The notes under the pieces were generated by a model that saw nothing but the letters and a program-made list of their open reading frames with translations, searched no databases and had not been told where the DNA came from. This document shows positions 25,980 to 34,291 of a stretch of DNA of 64,000 nucleotides, in pieces. The stretch's first letter is position 1. Every line of letters starts with the position of its first letter. The translations under genes and the position numbers were made by a program. Source of the stretch: Limnohabitans sp. T6-5 (GTDB lineage Bacteria; Pseudomonadota; Gammaproteobacteria; Burkholderiales; Burkholderiaceae_C); contig NZ_NERV01000003.1 in the NCBI RefSeq assembly GCF_003063315.1, positions 558,001 through 622,000 on the forward strand. The letters are read 5' to 3'.

Positions 25980-26008
25980 AGTATACTGTTTTTTCATACA
26001 GCACCCAA
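25980..26008 (-). promoter_or_regulatory. Promoter with perfect LexA box in the spacer
   Basis: On the minus strand: -35 TTGGGT (26003-26008), 17-bp spacer, -10 TATACT (25980-25985). The spacer contains CTGTTTTTTCATACAG (25986-26001, plus-strand reading), a perfect CTGT-N8-ACAG box one base away from LexA box 1 of lexA. Confidence 0.65.
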
Positions 26009-26029
26009 GAAGCCGTCATCGCGAACTTG

Positions 26030-26704
26030 TCAGGTCTCCTGGTCCACATCCTGTTGGAAATTCGCCTGGCGCAAGGCGTTGTCGCCGCCCATCCAGGCGC
26101 CATAGAGTGCGTCAAAGTCGTGCACGATTTGCTCCAGAGGCATGTCGTCGAAGGCGCCCCGCTGGTTCACGTACTCCATGTGGCGGTGCCCCGATTTATC
26201 GAAGGGGTGATAGATCGAGTCGTTGCTGCCATCAAACTCCAGCGGCAGCAGCCCGAATTTGTCGCAAAGCTCGATGTTGAAGGCCGGGGTGGCCTTGACC
26301 CACTGGCCATCCAGCCAGATGTCGGCGTAGCCGTGCCAGATGAAGAGGTCGGTCTTCATGGTCTGGCGCATGCGTTCAGTGCTCAGGTGGTTGCGCACAT
26401 CGGCATAACCAGGGCGGGCATGCAGCCCGGCCGCACGGCAGACCGCCACCATCAAGGCCGCTTTGGGCACGCACCAGCCGTAGCCGTTGGTGATGACCGT
26501 GCTGGCTTTCATGCCTGCGGGCGACAAATCAATGCGGTACGGGTCGTAACGGAACTGGTCGCGCACAGCCAAGTACAGGGACACGGCCTTTTCCCGGTCC
26601 GTGAGGCCCTGTGCGTGTTCATGGGCAAAGGCCATCACCGCAGGGTGATCGCTGTCCAACAACGTGGTGGGGGCCAGGGTGAGTGCAGAAAGCTGGTTGG
26701 TCAT
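26030..26704 (-). CDS. Transglutaminase-like domain protein
   Basis: A 224-aa protein with a papain-like transglutaminase core. The triad is visible: Cys in NGYGWCVPKAALMVAVCRA (about residue 77), His in DLFIWHGYADIWLDG (about 123) and Asp within the same strand. It lacks a signal peptide, so it is cytosolic. Similar bacterial proteins are often peptidases or amidases; the substrate is unknown. It is the left-most gene of the stress island, 206 bases from the hemerythrin gene and read the same way. Confidence 0.8.
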   Translation of the reverse strand: MTNQLSALTLAPTTLLDSDHPAVMAFAHEHAQGLTDREKAVSLYLAVRDQFRYDPYRIDLSPAGMKASTVITNGYGWCVPKAALMVAVCRAAGLHARPGYADVRNHLSTERMRQTMKTDLFIWHGYADIWLDGQWVKATPAFNIELCDKFGLLPLEFDGSNDSIYHPFDKSGHRHMEYVNQRGAFDDMPLEQIVHDFDALYGAWMGGDNALRQANFQQDVDQET

Positions 26705-26909
26705 GCCTTTGACTGTAGCCTGTGTGGCAGCCGGGGCGGTGTCACCGTGGTTATCGTGCCTGACTGGCCGCTTCTGGGGCGTGTTTGTCGGATGCTTTTT
26801 TACTGTATCGGGTCATCAAGTTCTCCCGGATACGAATGAGGGCCTGAGCTCGCTGACCGTGCCTAAAAATCCAATGCACTCGTTGGGCATCGGTGGTGGG
26901 GGATTTCCA

Positions 26910-27437
26910 TCATTGGATTCCTGAGCCCATGAGTTCTTCCTTTCGGTTCTTGACTTGAATCCCCAACTCATCCAGGTCCAGTTCGGTTTTCTTCGCTTTT
27001 GGAAACAACTCGGACTCTTCTTCTTTGACATGGTGATTGACGTATTCGCCCAGCACCTTGACTTTGGCGTTGTACAAAAAATCTGTCGGATCCATGTCCT
27101 GCAATTGCGTAACCAAGTCCTTGACGGATGCATGCTCAACTTCAGCTTCATCAAGCAGGTCTTTTGCGTCCTCTGAGCCTGTGCGTAAAGCCGGGTAGAA
27201 CAATTCTTCTTCGACAGTCGCGTGGACCGTGAGCAGGGTGCATATTTGCTGAACTGCTATACGGCGCTGGGCCGTTGATGCTTCAAGGTCCACCAATCTT
27301 TGATAGGCCGTGAAAAGTTTTTTGACTTCTCGGTGATCCTCTTTCAGCAGCGTCAAAACGCCTTGGTTGGGGGGGCTCCTTGTGCTTTTGCTTGATCGAG
27401 GGGAGGTGCCTGTGGAGGCTGACTTGGAAATGGTCAT
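26910..27437 (-). CDS. Hemerythrin HHE-domain protein
   Basis: A 175-aa protein. The start at 27437 (MTISKSASTG) has GAAAGGAAAATT upstream. A basic Ser/Lys/Pro-rich tail (residues 1-25) precedes a four-helix HHE domain with likely iron ligands His/Glu in LLKEDHREVKKLF, His/Glu in LLTVHATVEEELFYPAL, His in AEVEHASVKDLV and His/His/Glu in EYVNHHVKEEESELFP. Such proteins bind a di-iron centre and sense or store O2, NO or iron. The neighbours (PRC-barrel, catalase) point to a stress role. Confidence 0.9.
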   Translation of the reverse strand: MTISKSASTGTSPRSSKSTRSPPNQGVLTLLKEDHREVKKLFTAYQRLVDLEASTAQRRIAVQQICTLLTVHATVEEELFYPALRTGSEDAKDLLDEAEVEHASVKDLVTQLQDMDPTDFLYNAKVKVLGEYVNHHVKEEESELFPKAKKTELDLDELGIQVKNRKEELMGSGIQ

Positions 27438-27511
27438 GAATTTTCCTTTCATTGAAAAAGTGAAAAGTGAAGGGCAGTTGTTCCTTGTACAAATGCCCCG
27501 GCCTTCAAGAC

Positions 27512-27889
27512 TTAAATTTCCCAATAGGGGCGTTTTTCATAGAACTTGTAGATGTCGCGATTCCATTCCTCGCTGGCCATTGTTGGCCAATTTGAAGAGT
27601 CAAAACCAGGTGCGCTGGTCAAACGCTCCTCGTTCACATCCAATCTGTAATCGTCTTGCTCATGGTTGTAGGTGAGCGCTGAAAATGGAACGGCAAAAAG
27701 TTTTTCGCCCAAGCCGAGAAAACCTCCAAATGAGAGCACCGCATAGGCCACTTTTCCGCTCACGGGGTCTAGCATGATCTCTTTGATATCGCCAAGATTT
27801 TTCCCCGCGGGGTTGACAACATCTTTGCCTATGACGTTGGAGGCCTTGATCGGTGAATTCCCGAAAGCTACCGATTGTGTTTGATTCAT
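27512..27889 (-). CDS. PRC-barrel domain protein
   Basis: A 125-aa soluble protein. The PRC-barrel is at residues about 15-80: IKASNVIGKDVVNPAGKNLG and DIKEIMLDPVSGKVAYAVLS. The C-terminus is aromatic-rich (EWNRDIYKFYEKRPYWEI). Ribosome site AGGAGATTCAAC. Stand-alone PRC-barrel proteins of this size are common in stress-induced loci. A 16-bp motif shared with the neighbouring disordered-protein gene lies 37-52 bases upstream of its start. Confidence 0.88.
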   Translation of the reverse strand: MNQTQSVAFGNSPIKASNVIGKDVVNPAGKNLGDIKEIMLDPVSGKVAYAVLSFGGFLGLGEKLFAVPFSALTYNHEQDDYRLDVNEERLTSAPGFDSSNWPTMASEEWNRDIYKFYEKRPYWEI

Positions 27890-27925
27890 GTTGAATCTCC
27901 TGTTTAAAGTGAAGGAACCTGATAC

Positions 27926-27941
27926 ATGTCAATGCAGTCAT
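27926..27941 (-). promoter_or_regulatory. Shared upstream motif, copy 1
   Basis: ATGTCAATGCAGTCAT on the plus strand; read on the gene strand it is ATGACTGCATTGACAT, which includes TTGACA. Copy 2 at 28794-28809 differs by one base. Stands upstream of the PRC-barrel gene. Confidence 0.4.
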
Positions 27942-28033
27942 CCCAACGCATTGATCAATGGGTCCCAAATCCACTCTATTTATCCCTCGTTGGGCGGTCT
28001 GTGCGTCTGCACACTGGGCGTGAAGTCTCACAT

Positions 28034-28200
28034 TCAAGGCAAGAAGGGGATACCTGCTTGCTCAATGGATGTCGGATCAGGAACGGGATCAAGTTCACGC
28101 TGTGGCGTCGATGACGTGATATGGCTTTTGATGACTGCATCGGAAAGCGCATTTGTAGCGCCGTCTTCATGACCCAAGCCCAGAGCAGGCCATGTCATGC
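28034..28200 (-). pseudogene. Possible remnant of a catalase C-terminal domain
   Basis: A frame open for about 67 codons contains DGATNALSDAVIKS, similar to [14 protein letters not shown] at the end of the intact katE in this window. The DNA around this segment matches about 26 of 32 bases. No start or ribosome site is visible. Could be a duplicated, decayed katE tail or chance. Confidence 0.25.
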
Positions 28201-28234
28201 CGCACAGTGCGGCATATCCACGCCAGCGGCATCT

Positions 28235-28657
28235 TCAAGATGTTGATTTGAAAGCATCCGACGGAGGTTTTCCGCCGGGGCCAGGCACCATCTCGCTGCG
28301 TTTTTTCCCATCCAAACCTGGCGTAGCGCGCATATCGGTATCCACCAGTCCTGCGTCCAGGTCACGTTTAGCTTGCAGCATGACCGGGTCAGGTTCTTGG
28401 GTTGTATTGGGGATTGACTCGTCCCGCTCATGTGGCAGTGGCAAATCCAGACCAGGTCCACCTGTATCGCTCTTTTTCGGATCTTGCAGTGGATGCGTTC
28501 CAGGCGTCTTGACATCGTCGCTCGGTTCAGGCTCTGGATCGATGCCTGTCGGGTGATCGCCTGTGTATGGAATCGAAGGATCGTGCGGGGTTTCTATGCC
28601 CTCATGTTTCTTCTCAGGTGGGATTTCGCGGTTTGGTGTTGCAGAAACAATGGACAT
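28235..28657 (-). CDS. Disordered acidic/proline-rich protein of the stress island
   Basis: A 140-aa protein with almost no hydrophobic core. The start MSIVSATPNREIPPEKKHEG at 28657 has AAGGAGATTTCAA upstream, which makes it a real gene despite low complexity. The composition is Pro, Asp, Gly, Thr and Lys-rich (DPEPEPSDDVKTPGTHPL, KRSEMVPGPGGKPPSD). Such hydrophilic proteins recall hydrophilins or desiccation-related proteins; that role is inferred. Copy 2 of the shared 16-bp motif lies 137 bases upstream. Confidence 0.65.
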   Translation of the reverse strand: MSIVSATPNREIPPEKKHEGIETPHDPSIPYTGDHPTGIDPEPEPSDDVKTPGTHPLQDPKKSDTGGPGLDLPLPHERDESIPNTTQEPDPVMLQAKRDLDAGLVDTDMRATPGLDGKKRSEMVPGPGGKPPSDAFKSTS

Positions 28658-28793
28658 TTGAAATCTCCTTGAAATGGTGCAAGGAAAGCAAGGCTGCAAG
28701 CACCTTGGTCATATTAGGGTGGAGTTTCAATGCTGTTGGTTCGCCATTTAACGCAAGCCTATACAAAGTAGATGCAAGTCAAAAGCTGTCACC

Positions 28794-28809
28794 ATGTCAA
28801 TGCCGTCAT
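28794..28809 (-). promoter_or_regulatory. Shared upstream motif, copy 2
   Basis: ATGTCAATGCCGTCAT, 15 of 16 bases identical to copy 1 at 27926. It lies between the esterase stop and the disordered-protein gene. Confidence 0.4.
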
Positions 28810-28816
28810 TTAAAAG

Positions 28817-29848
28817 CTAAAGGGGGTTTGACTGAATACGCGTTTCAAATTGTTGTTGTGCAAAAGCCCAGACCATGCGTGAAGCGTCTGGCCCTTTCGG
28901 GTCCGAATAGGCTTGCGAGGCTGCGCCACCACTCCATGCATGACCTAAGCCATTGACTGCATGGAGCGTCACTTGCAATTGTTTCCCGACGAACCAGTCC
29001 GTAGAAAAGAAAGAATAACGCTTGCCCCGCTGAACCAGACGCGCTGCTTCAGGTTGCGCTTGGGCGTGGGCGGCCCATATTTGCGCCGCTCGCAAACCAT
29101 TGGCTTGAGACACCACAGGATCCAGGTTTCCCTGGATCACCAGCAATGCGGGCAAGTTCAGGACCTGCTTAGGCGCGCGCAGGGATATTCGATAGCGTCC
29201 ATGCATGGCGGCCACAGCAGCAGCAGAAGAATTTACCAAAGTAGGTTCAACACCCGAATGCATCACGACCGCGGTGAATCGATGGGGAAAATGCAGCGCT
29301 GTCAACGCGGCCATGCTGGCGCCCGCTGACATGCCTGCAATTGCTACGCGCGAAGAATCCACCGCATGCAAGTTGGCGGCATGGTCCAAAGCAGCCATGA
29401 TGCTGGCCGCTTCCAACTGCGCGCGTCCGCCGCGTTTTTGAAACCAATTCCAACACCCCAGCGGATTCGTCATTCGGTCTTGTTCTGGATACAGCACCAT
29501 AAATCCAAAAATCCTCGCCAGTCGATTCATGCGAGTGAGTGCAGAAAAATCCATCGCATTCTGATCACAGCCATGCAACATCACCACCATCGGACAGGCC
29601 TTCTTTGCCGGCAGGTGGGGTGGCCTGTATAGGCCATATTTCCGCACACCTGCAAGGCTGTGAGTCACGCCTGTCTTCCAACCCTTTTGAGGATTTTTAG
29701 AGATGATTTTTGATAGGTTTGCCGCCGCTTCAGAACGCAAGCTTGATCGCAACCATTTTTTTGTCGCACGGCCTGCGCCACTCAACACAGAGCGTGCTCC
29801 GTGTTCAACCATGTTCGACCAAAAATTCCAAGAAACACGACGGGCCAT
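28817..29848 (-). CDS. PHB-depolymerase-family esterase (LpqC-type)
   Basis: A 343-aa alpha/beta hydrolase. Start MARRVSWNFWSNMVEHGARS at 29848 is preferred over an ATG six codons upstream. The oxyanion stretch is VVMLHGCDQNAMDF, the nucleophile elbow is AIAGMSAGASMAALTAL (Ser in GMSAG, about residue 175), and the catalytic His is probably in NGLGHAWSGGA near residue 310. PF10503-type esterases act on poly(3-hydroxybutyrate) or feruloyl esters. There is no clear signal peptide, so an intracellular substrate is possible. Its setting among stress genes is unusual. Confidence 0.87.
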   Translation of the reverse strand: MARRVSWNFWSNMVEHGARSVLSGAGRATKKWLRSSLRSEAAANLSKIISKNPQKGWKTGVTHSLAGVRKYGLYRPPHLPAKKACPMVVMLHGCDQNAMDFSALTRMNRLARIFGFMVLYPEQDRMTNPLGCWNWFQKRGGRAQLEAASIMAALDHAANLHAVDSSRVAIAGMSAGASMAALTALHFPHRFTAVVMHSGVEPTLVNSSAAAVAAMHGRYRISLRAPKQVLNLPALLVIQGNLDPVVSQANGLRAAQIWAAHAQAQPEAARLVQRGKRYSFFSTDWFVGKQLQVTLHAVNGLGHAWSGGAASQAYSDPKGPDASRMVWAFAQQQFETRIQSNPL

Positions 29849-29907
29849 GATGTCAAAAACTGCCAATGGGTTTGAAAGGGGTTTTCACAGAAACAGCAAA
29901 TCAGTCG

Positions 29908-32283
29908 TCATGATCGAGATCTTTCAGACTTGAGGATAAGCGCTTGCCGCTCGGGGTGGCGATGAAGTGAGACGGCTTGGATGAATGCATCGCGCAGGGC
30001 ATTTGTATAGGTGTCCCCGACGATCAAGCCGGGGTCCATGCCTGCGTTCACCTGTTGCAATGGAACCTCCGCATATTTCAAAAGAGCTTGGGAGGCACCC
30101 ATGACCAACAAGGTTTTACCGTGGCGATACGTGTCTTTGATGCAGTCCAGCGTGTGGGGTTCGTTGGCCAAATTGTTCACACATTGCTCCCCTTCAGGCA
30201 GCACCAAGGCGTCAAATAAAAAGCCCGGTTCGGTTTCGAGTGACGCATCCGCCACAAGCTCAACGCCATCGGCCGTTTTGACTGCACCGATACACGGCGC
30301 GACGAAAAGCGCAGCCGCGCCTTGCGCACAAAGTGCGGCATGCAAGGCGACGGCGCTTTTACCCAGCATGCCATCAGCGGCCAGGATGGCGATCTTGCGC
30401 CCGGTGATGGAACCATCTCCGGGGCGGGCAGTCAGCGACAGCAGTGAAGAAACCAAAACTTCAGCTTTGACGGGCTTGGCCAATGCCATCGGCATGGCGG
30501 GCGGAAGACTTGGCATGCCCAAGCCATCAGCCACCTGCTGAGCCAATGCTTCTGAGACGTTTCGCAGCGACGAGATCATGCGTTGGCGAATGGCGGGTAC
30601 GGTCAGCTTGCTCAATTCAAAGCGGAATGCCGCGGCAATATGGGCCTGCTCCAGTGGTGTCTGACTTTTAAAAAACAAGGTGGCTTGGGTGTAATGGTCA
30701 GCAAACTTGTCGGGCTTGCCACGCATTTTTGAATGATCTTCCCGGGCCTGCAAACGCTCGGGCACCGTCACAAAGCCTTGGCTCGACCCTGCCTGAAACG
30801 GACACCCTCCACCGAGTGAATTGGGCTCATAAGACACGCGTCCTCGAGGAATGGCTTGACGGTGCATGCCATCGCGCTGGTTGTTGTGCACTTGATTGAT
30901 CGGGCTGTTGATGGGGATTTCATGAAAATTGGGTCCACCCAAACGCGATATCTGGGTGTCCACATAGGAATGAATACGCCCGGCCAGCAAAGGATCGTTT
31001 GAGAAATCTATACCCGGTACGACATGTGCGGCGCAAAACGCCACCTGCTCGGTCTCTGCAAAAAAATTATCTGGATTGCGGTTCAGCACCATGCGCCCCA
31101 CCAAGGTGACCGGAACAACTTCCTCAGGAATCAGCTTGGTGGCATCCAATACGTCGAAACTGAACTTGGCGGCTTGCTCTTCTGTGAAGATCTGCAGTCC
31201 CAACTCCCACTCAGGGAAGGCACCTGATTCAATGCGCTCCCACAGATCACGACGGTGGTAATCAGGGTCTGCTCCTGAAATTTTCACCGCCTCGTCCCAC
31301 ACCAATGAATGCGTGCCGAATTTGGGCTTCCAGTGGAACTTCACAAACACGGATTCGTCATCGGCATTCACCAATCGGAATGTGTGCACGCCAAAGCCTT
31401 CCATGGTCGCGTAACTGCGCGGAATCGCGCGATCACTCATGACCCACATGAGCATGTGAGTGGACTCGGGCATCAGCGAAACAAAGTCCCAAAAAGTGTC
31501 ATGCGCACTTGCAGCCTGGGGCATTTGGTGATGCGGCTCGGGCTTCACCGCATGAATCAGGTCAGGGAATTTGATGGCATCCTGAATAAAGAAGACGGGC
31601 ATGTTGTTGCCCACCAAATCCCAATTGCCCTCATCGGTGTAAAACTTGACGGCGAAGCCTCGCACATCACGCGCGGTGTCCTTGGAGCCGCGTTCGCCCG
31701 CCACGGTAGAAAAGCGAACAAACACCGGCGTGGACTTGTTGGCCGCTTGAAATGGTGCAGCGCGGGTGAGATGCGTCAAGGGCTCATAGCATTCGAAATA
31801 GCCATGTGCCCCTGAACCGCGTGCATGGACAATGCGCTCGGGAATGCGTTCATGGTCAAAGTGGGTAATCTTCTCGCGCAAAATGAAATCTTCCAACAAG
31901 ACCGGGCCGCGCAAACCCGCCTTCAGGGAGTTTTGGTTATCGCTGACAGGCACGCCCTGGTTGGTCGTCAGCATTTGGCCGTCAGAATCCACGCGCACTC
32001 GGTCCAATGAAGCGATGCTCCCATTCATGCCTTGTGCTGCCACGCTCCCCGTCTTTTGCGTGCTGTTTTGCTCGGTCAGTGTGCTGCCCGAGGGCAGACG
32101 CGATTGGGCCTGTGCAGTCTGTCCAGCGCGCTGATTTCGAGCGTTTGCACGCCCATGCTCTAAACCTTTCTGGGTATTGAACGGCATACTCGCCGCCAAA
32201 TTGTCTGTTTGCTGCGCCTTGTCGGCCGCACTGCTGCTCAGGTCTTGTGACGTACTTTTACTTTTGGTATTGCGTTTATTCAT
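29908..32283 (-). CDS. katE: Large-subunit monofunctional catalase HPII
   Basis: A 791-aa heme catalase. The ATG at 32283 ([20 protein letters not shown]) has AAAGGCGG upstream; a TTG seven codons earlier is less likely. A disordered N-terminal arm of about 100 residues is followed by the core: catalytic His in [14 protein letters not shown], Asn in [14 protein letters not shown], and the heme-binding Tyr in [20 protein letters not shown]. The C-terminal 150 residues form the flavodoxin-like domain of large catalases ([20 protein letters not shown]). It removes hydrogen peroxide in stationary phase. It is the centre of the stress island. Confidence 0.97.
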   Translation of the reverse strand: MNKRNTKSKSTSQDLSSSAADKAQQTDNLAASMPFNTQKGLEHGRANARNQRAGQTAQAQSRLPSGSTLTEQNSTQKTGSVAAQGMNGSIASLDRVRVDSDGQMLTTNQGVPVSDNQNSLKAGLRGPVLLEDFILREKITHFDHERIPERIVHARGSGAHGYFECYEPLTHLTRAAPFQAANKSTPVFVRFSTVAGERGSKDTARDVRGFAVKFYTDEGNWDLVGNNMPVFFIQDAIKFPDLIHAVKPEPHHQMPQAASAHDTFWDFVSLMPESTHMLMWVMSDRAIPRSYATMEGFGVHTFRLVNADDESVFVKFHWKPKFGTHSLVWDEAVKISGADPDYHRRDLWERIESGAFPEWELGLQIFTEEQAAKFSFDVLDATKLIPEEVVPVTLVGRMVLNRNPDNFFAETEQVAFCAAHVVPGIDFSNDPLLAGRIHSYVDTQISRLGGPNFHEIPINSPINQVHNNQRDGMHRQAIPRGRVSYEPNSLGGGCPFQAGSSQGFVTVPERLQAREDHSKMRGKPDKFADHYTQATLFFKSQTPLEQAHIAAAFRFELSKLTVPAIRQRMISSLRNVSEALAQQVADGLGMPSLPPAMPMALAKPVKAEVLVSSLLSLTARPGDGSITGRKIAILAADGMLGKSAVALHAALCAQGAAALFVAPCIGAVKTADGVELVADASLETEPGFLFDALVLPEGEQCVNNLANEPHTLDCIKDTYRHGKTLLVMGASQALLKYAEVPLQQVNAGMDPGLIVGDTYTNALRDAFIQAVSLHRHPERQALILKSERSRS

Positions 32284-32342
32284 GCTGATACACCGCCTTT
32301 TCAATCATCAGGAAGCCAGAAAAAGAAATTGAAATCTCAAAC

Positions 32343-32417
32343 CTATCGCATAAACAATGCAATCAAAATGATGATGGGAATTGGGATGCCGAGTAAATAC
32401 AAAAGTACTGAACGCAT
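32343..32417 (-). CDS. 24-aa small membrane protein
   Basis: ATG at 32417, TAG at 32343; product MRSVLLYLLGIPIPIIILIA then LFMR. It has a strong ribosome site, AAAAAGGAAATCT, directly upstream. The whole peptide is one hydrophobic helix with a Pro-Ile-Pro kink and Arg at both ends. It lies between katE (60 bases) and the multi-pass membrane protein (45 bases), all on the same strand, so it is likely co-expressed. Very short proteins of this look occur near stress genes in other proteobacteria, from memory. Function unknown. Confidence 0.65.
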   Translation of the reverse strand: MRSVLLYLLGIPIPIIILIALFMR

Positions 32418-32461
32418 AGATTTCCTTTTTGGGTTGTATGGATTGAAAAAATCCGGAGGCA

Positions 32462-33445
32462 TTACCTGTCACGCTGGCGCCCGCCATAAATAGCGGTCCA
32501 GCTGGCCATAAAAGCCCCGGCAAGCATGGAAACGAATAACCATAAAGTCGCATAGGTGGATGCTTTGCGCGCCTTATCTGCTGCATCACGCGCAGACGTT
32601 TGTGCCGCCTTGAGTCTGGCTTGCATGCGGCTATAGACGTCATTGACCCGTTGTTCCGCTTCTTGCTGACTCAAACCCGTGCGTTGCGCAATGAGCTGAG
32701 CCGTGTAACTCGCATCCGCTGGAGGCAAAGGCCCAGAGCGCAAGGAATTCATGAAAATATGCGAGACCTCAGAACGCTGCTGCGCATTTCCCGACATGGC
32801 TCCACCCGTGTTGTCTCCAGCAGCATTACGAGGTGAGTTGGTTGAACCTGTAGAGGGCTGACTGCGAAACAGGGCGTCGAGAAAATAATCTGTTCGGTTG
32901 TTGTCTGCATCAAATTTTGAGGGCTCAGTATTGCCCAGTGCCACCCCCGCCATGGAGGCGCCATTGACAACGGTGGTGCCGACTTGAGTTGCCGTGCCAG
33001 CGATTGAACCGGCAAAAGAAGTCAATAAAGATGCCGTCGCCAAAGAAGCAATGGTCCAAGATAAAAAACCATGTGCCGTGTCGCGAAAATAGACTTCATT
33101 CGGATGAACCGATACCCAGCGTGTTCTCAGCCGACCCGCGATGTAACCCCCAAGTGCAGAGGCGATCACTTGTGTCAGGGCCAACCACCCGATCGTGGAG
33201 ACCCCAAAACTGATGGCACTGATCCCTTTTTCGGACCAAGGCGATACGGCAGATAAACCTAAACCCGTCCCCAGTATCAACAAAATGAGCGACATGATGG
33301 CAGTCACTGCTGCTCCCGCTAAGATGGCGCCCCACGATACAGCACTGGCCTGAATATCAACAGATTTAGGCCTGTCAGCTCCGGTGTGTAAATCACGAGG
33401 GTCATGAATGATATTTCCCTCTGCAAGTGCTTCTGAAGTATTCAT
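32462..33445 (-). CDS. Multi-pass membrane protein of the stress island
   Basis: A 327-aa inner-membrane protein. Hydrophobic segments: SWGAILAGAAVTAIMSLILL, LALTQVIASALGGYIAG, SWTIASLATASLLTSFAGS, and a C-terminal one, ATLWLFVSMLAGAFMASWTA. A loop between them holds a low-complexity Asn/Ser/Gly stretch (STGSTNSPRNAAGDNTGGA) and an amphipathic helix rich in Gln, Ala and Arg (RTGLSQQEAEQRVNDVYSRM). I know it only as an uncharacterised family that often sits with catalase and other general-stress genes. Function unknown; membrane protection or sensing is a guess. Confidence 0.8.
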   Translation of the reverse strand: MNTSEALAEGNIIHDPRDLHTGADRPKSVDIQASAVSWGAILAGAAVTAIMSLILLILGTGLGLSAVSPWSEKGISAISFGVSTIGWLALTQVIASALGGYIAGRLRTRWVSVHPNEVYFRDTAHGFLSWTIASLATASLLTSFAGSIAGTATQVGTTVVNGASMAGVALGNTEPSKFDADNNRTDYFLDALFRSQPSTGSTNSPRNAAGDNTGGAMSGNAQQRSEVSHIFMNSLRSGPLPPADASYTAQLIAQRTGLSQQEAEQRVNDVYSRMQARLKAAQTSARDAADKARKASTYATLWLFVSMLAGAFMASWTAIYGGRQRDR

Positions 33446-33945
33446 AATTATCCTGACTTGAATTGCAAATTGATAGAGTGCCTGTCATTGATAAACTGCA
33501 TGGGCACCCCGAACAGGCAGTTATCTTTACGGTAAATGGATCTGTCCAATGCATCTGTGCGACTACCCACACATCCTGGAGGATATTGTTCGATGGTTCA
33601 CCTTGTTGTTGCTTGGATTGGAATTTCAATGGAAATTAAATGTTCATTAAAATATAAATTTTATTAATTATTACTTACATTGTATTAATTTGCTTTCTAA
33701 TTATTGCAGTTTAATAAATAAAACAATTGATGACGGTTTCAGCTGAATTTTCATAAACAAATTCATTTTCTGGACGTTTTTTTATGAGCGGCGTAAAGAA
33801 AATTGAGGGTGAATAAAATGCATGACAATCATGTAAATAACACGGACGACTTGAACTCAATTTGTTGAAATATTTACGAAATATTCAGTTGTTTTGTAAA
33901 GAGCCTGAGTCAGCCCCTCGCTGAGCTCAGGGTATTTTTCACAAA
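33446..33945. other. AT-rich intergenic region, about 500 bp
   Basis: Strongly AT-rich, particularly 33650-33740, with no coding frame. It lies upstream of the membrane-protein gene and holds its likely promoter region, plus a hairpin near 33904-33931 after the next gene. Confidence 0.5.
33904..33931 (-). terminator. Hairpin after the Ser/Lys-rich protein gene
   Basis: CCTGAG-TCAGC-CCCTC-GCTGA-g-CTCAGG with one bulge, 15 bases after the gene's stop on the minus strand. The T-run is weak (CTCTTT). Confidence 0.5.
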
Positions 33946-34146
33946 TCACTTGTGTTGCGAACTGCCACGATCACCAGAACCTGACTTATTGCGGCTCCCT
34001 TGGCTCTTGTCATCGTCGTTCGTTTTTGATTTCTGATCACTTCCTTTGTGCTCACTCGATTTATGCGAAGTCGAAGATTCATGGGCACTCTTGGAACTTT
34101 TATCCCCAGACTTGGAACTGGAGTTGTCGGGCTGCTTTTGGGTCAT
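33946..34146 (-). CDS. 66-aa Ser/Lys/Asp-rich disordered protein
   Basis: Start ATG at 34146 with AAAAGGATATTCC upstream. The product, MTQKQPDNSSSKSGDKSSKS onward, consists of about 30% Ser with many Lys, Asp, Gln and His and almost no hydrophobic residues. It has no known domain. The ribosome site and the place at the edge of the stress island support a real gene, perhaps a hydrophilin-like protectant or a DNA-binding tail protein. It is followed by a hairpin, so it seems to be a single-gene transcript. Confidence 0.65.
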   Translation of the reverse strand: MTQKQPDNSSSKSGDKSSKSAHESSTSHKSSEHKGSDQKSKTNDDDKSQGSRNKSGSGDRGSSQHK

Positions 34147-34291
34147 GGAATATCCTTTTCATGGTTTGAAAATCAATGATCCGTAGGCCAACAGAACCTA
34201 CAAATTCATACTAATCAAGGGGAAAATACCGCTCCGTGCGGTAGCCAACATGGCGCTGCAACAAATTGAAAAATTCAACAGGAGCGCTGAC

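Larger units (their letters stand above)
25654..26029. other. Intergenic region with repeat, terminator and SOS promoter
   Basis: No long gene. It holds a family A half unit (25800-25829), a strong terminator (25911-25942) and a LexA-box promoter (25980-26008) pointing at that terminator. A 30-codon ATG frame starts inside the terminator stem and is not supported. Confidence 0.6.
27890..28234. other. Intergenic region of the stress island
   Basis: It contains the shared 16-bp motif (27926-27941) and a possible remnant of a katE 3' end (28034-28200). No intact gene is seen. Confidence 0.45.

Noticed and set aside
32308..32643. 111-codon minus-strand frame overlapping the 24-aa gene and the membrane protein
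   Set aside because: It is out of frame with both, has no ribosome site, and conflicts with the better supported neighbours.
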